From: Sphingomonas jaspsi DSM 18422
GTDB taxonomy: Bacteria; Pseudomonadota; Alphaproteobacteria; Sphingomonadales; Sphingomonadaceae
Reading direction: 5' to 3'
NCBI RefSeq assembly: GCF_000585415.1
Contig: NZ_KK073876.1
Span: 803,810-867,809, forward strand
DNA length: 64,000 nt
The position numbers and the translations under genes were made by a program. The notes under the pieces were generated by a model that did not search any database, was not told the DNA's origin, and saw only the letters and a list, made by a program, of their open reading frames with translations. Positions 61,820 through 64,000 of this stretch are shown piece after piece (position 1 is the stretch's first letter; each line of letters starts with the position of its first letter).

Positions 61820-64000
61820 CGCAAGTGGCGCGCAAGCTCGATATCGATACCTACAACGCCAAGCGCGACTTCACGAAGACCACCGAGCCCAAGGGTCGCA
61901 AGCTAAAGGGCAAGGGCAACAGCTTTGTGGTACAGAAGCATGAAGCGTCGCGGCTGCATTGGGATTTTCGGCTGGAACTGGACGGCGTGCTGAAAAGCTG
62001 GGCGGTGCCGAAAGGTCCAAGCCTTAATCCCGACGACAAGCGGCTGGCGGTGCGCACCGAGGATCATCCGCTCGATTATGCCGGGTTCGAAGGCACGATC
62101 CCCGACGATGAATATGGCGGCGGGACCGTGATGCTGTGGGACCGGGGCACCTGGACGCCGGAACCGGGCAAGGATCCGTCGAAAACGATCGAGGAAGGGC
62201 ATCTCCATTTCCGTCTTGATGGCGAGCGAATGAAGGGCGACTGGGTGATGTTCCGCCTGAAGGGACGACCGGGCGAACGGCAAGAGCCGTGGATGCTGAA
62301 GAAGGTCGACGACGATTTCGCCGGCCCGGGCGAAGAACTGGTCGAACGCTGCCTGACCAGCGTCGACACCGGTCGGACGATGGAAGAAATCTCTTCCGGC
62401 AAAAATGTGGGCCGCAAAAAAGTTATCGGCAGGAAAACGTCGGTGAAGTCGTCTGCCTTCCGGCCGGTGCAGTTGGCGACCCTAGTCGATGCCGTGCCGT
62501 CCGGAAGCGACTGGATCCACGAATATAAATATGACGGTTACCGGCTGCTGCTTGCCACCGGCGACGGAGCGGCAACCGCCTTTACCCGCAACGGCAAGGA
62601 CTGGTCGGAACGGTTTGCCAGCATCGTCGCCGCTGCCGCCGCGCAGCTACCGCCGGGCTGCCTGATCGATGGAGAGGCCGTCGCGCTGGACAAGGACGGA
62701 AAGCCGGACTTCGCGCTGCTCCAGGCCAGCCTGAAGGATGACGGGTCGGCCGACCTCGACTTTTTCGCCTTCGACCTGCTGGTCGACCAGGGCGAAGACA
62801 TCGCCAAGCTGCCCAACATCGAACGCAAGGCGCGCCTCGCCGCGTTGATGCAGCGGGCCGCGCGCCCGCTCCATTATGCCGACCATATCGTCGCCAAGGG
62901 CGAAGAGCTGTATCGTGCAATCTGCGCCGAGGGCGGCGAGGGCATCATTTCGAAGAAGGCCAGCGCAGCCTACTCCGGGCGGCGCGGCCGCAACTGGCTG
63001 AAGATCAAGTGCATCAACCGCCAGGAATTCCTGATCGCCGGATGGACCGCGAGCGACAAGAAGCGCGGCTTCAAGTCGCTGATCCTCGCCACCCGCGACG
63101 GCAAGGCGCTCCGCTACGCCGGGAAGGTCGGCACCGGCTTCACCCAGGCGCTGATGGACGAACTGCGCGACAAGATGGCGTCGCTTCAAACCGAAGCGCC
63201 GGCCATCGATGTCCCCCGCGCCGATGCGCGCGGCGCGACATGGGTGCAGCCGTCGCTGGTGGCGGAAATCGCCTTCACCGAATTCACGCCTGCCGGGACG
63301 CTGCGCCACCCCAGTTTCATCGGCCTGCGCGAGGACAAGCCTGCCGCGACGGTCAAGCGGGAGAAGGCCGAACCGCTTTCCACGACTGAGGTCGCGGCGG
63401 ACCGCTTCGGCGTCAGGATCAGCAGCGAAGACCGACAGATCTTCCCGGAAGCCGAGCTGACCAAGGGCGATCTTGCCGACTACTATGCCAAGGTCTCAGC
63501 TATCTTCCTGCGCGACGCCGCCAAGCGTCCGATGACGTTGGTCCGCTGTCCGCAAGGCCGCGGCAAGCAATGCTTTTTCCAGAAACACGACACCGGCGGG
63601 CTGGGCGAGCATGTCCATCACGTCCCGATCAAGGAGAAGGACGGGACCAGCGAAGATTATCTGTGGTTCGACGACCCGCGCGGCGTATTGGCCTGCGTGC
63701 AGATGGGCACGATCGAATTCCACGGCTGGGGTAGCCGGATCAAGCCGCTGGAAAAGCCTGACAGGATGGTCTTCGACCTCGACCCCGACGAAGGGCTCGA
63801 CTGGGACTTCGTGCGCAGAGCGGCGAAGCGATTGCGAGAGGTGCTGGCGGATATCGGACTGGTCAGCTTTCCGATGCTATCGGGCGGAAAGGGCGTGCAC
63901 GTCGTCGTTCCGCTCGACGCCGGCGCGGCCTGGCCCAAGGTGAAGGATTTCGCCGAGCGCTTCAGCCGCGCCATGGCCGAGGCGGAACCCGACCTGTTTA
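61816..64000 (+). CDS. ligD: DNA ligase D, multifunctional NHEJ enzyme (3' end outside window)
   Basis: 728 codons visible, running off the right end. Domain order PE-LIG-POL, as in Pseudomonas. The 3'-phosphoesterase domain has H42, H48, D50, R52, H84 and Y88, the catalytic set at the same numbering as the Pseudomonas aeruginosa enzyme. The ATP-dependent ligase has nucleotidyl Lys238 in EYKYDGYR. The primase-like polymerase domain (from about 560) has D654 and D656 in FDLDPDEG and SGGKGVHVVVP. It starts at GTG overlapping the ku stop. About 100 residues should be missing. Confidence 0.95.
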   Translation, partial: MTQVARKLDIDTYNAKRDFTKTTEPKGRKLKGKGNSFVVQKHEASRLHWDFRLELDGVLKSWAVPKGPSLNPDDKRLAVRTEDHPLDYAGFEGTIPDDEYGGGTVMLWDRGTWTPEPGKDPSKTIEEGHLHFRLDGERMKGDWVMFRLKGRPGERQEPWMLKKVDDDFAGPGEELVERCLTSVDTGRTMEEISSGKNVGRKKVIGRKTSVKSSAFRPVQLATLVDAVPSGSDWIHEYKYDGYRLLLATGDGAATAFTRNGKDWSERFASIVAAAAAQLPPGCLIDGEAVALDKDGKPDFALLQASLKDDGSADLDFFAFDLLVDQGEDIAKLPNIERKARLAALMQRAARPLHYADHIVAKGEELYRAICAEGGEGIISKKASAAYSGRRGRNWLKIKCINRQEFLIAGWTASDKKRGFKSLILATRDGKALRYAGKVGTGFTQALMDELRDKMASLQTEAPAIDVPRADARGATWVQPSLVAEIAFTEFTPAGTLRHPSFIGLREDKPAATVKREKAEPLSTTEVAADRFGVRISSEDRQIFPEAELTKGDLADYYAKVSAIFLRDAAKRPMTLVRCPQGRGKQCFFQKHDTGGLGEHVHHVPIKEKDGTSEDYLWFDDPRGVLACVQMGTIEFHGWGSRIKPLEKPDRMVFDLDPDEGLDWDFVRRAAKRLREVLADIGLVSFPMLSGGKGVHVVVPLDAGAAWPKVKDFAERFSRAMAEAEPDLF

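Overview
The window is a high-GC, densely packed stretch of a bacterial chromosome. It looks alphaproteobacterial, most likely from the order Sphingomonadales. The reasons are the gene orders mutY/DUF721/dsbA-like/smc, ptsP-rodZ-cpoB-tilS-ftsH and nadD-rsfS-rlmH-envC-ctpA-dsbB-coq7, an FzlA-like GST protein, and several small proteins of a sphingomonad type. The placement comes from gene content and gene order alone. No rRNA, CRISPR array, insertion sequence or prophage is visible.

Layout. 0-5 kb: end of creD, a LOG-family protein, a membrane-tethered cytochrome c, and nudC-mutY. 4.6-11.3 kb: a rightward run of DUF721 protein, DsbA-like lipoprotein, smc, then two start/stop-overlapped genes downstream of smc (a fold-type-I PLP enzyme and a protein with an HExxH motif). 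11.3-13.5 kb: a TonB-dependent siderophore receptor behind a Fur-like operator. 13.5-16.7 kb: a leftward DNA-damage operon of radical SAM protein, hemerythrin and UdgX fusion. 16.8-20.8 kb: TetR regulator, small membrane proteins, a DUF885 peptidase and a secreted orphan. 20.9-25.9 kb: the nadD to coq7 operon, which joins NAD synthesis, ribosome silencing, cell separation, periplasmic proteolysis, disulfide formation and ubiquinone synthesis. 26-37.6 kb: DUF3667 protein, ftsH, tilS, cpoB, rodZ, ptsP, a hemerythrin-like protein, a nitronate-monooxygenase-like enzyme and lysC. 37.7-41 kb: ubiG, then a small accessory patch of tiny overlapping genes and cspA. 41-45.8 kb: a TIR-TolB-TPR protein, FzlA-like protein, uppP and an NDUFA9-like reductase. 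46-52 kb: tRNA-Leu, glpK, a PilZ protein, gamma carbonic anhydrase, pirin, a DNA glycosylase and rlmB. 52-58.7 kb: a complete phosphate regulon (phoR, pstSCAB, phoU, phoB). 58.8-60.9 kb: a small membrane protein, a 114-aa orphan paired with a membrane-anchored LuxR-type regulator, tRNA-Tyr and tRNA-Gly. 61-64 kb: the Ku/LigD end-joining operon, cut by the window end.

The less ordinary signals are: (i) the PLP enzyme plus HExxH pair overlapped onto smc; (ii) a hemerythrin inside a radical-SAM/UdgX operon; (iii) a triple 11-bp-spaced pho box lying across the last codons of phoR; (iv) a hairpin that overlaps the cspA ribosome-binding site; (v) two strings of tiny overlapping genes that converge on a perfect 10-bp terminator stem; (vi) a TIR protein that carries a TolB-like domain and TPRs; (vii) copies of a tRNA-Gly 3'-end motif arranged as direct and inverted repeats.
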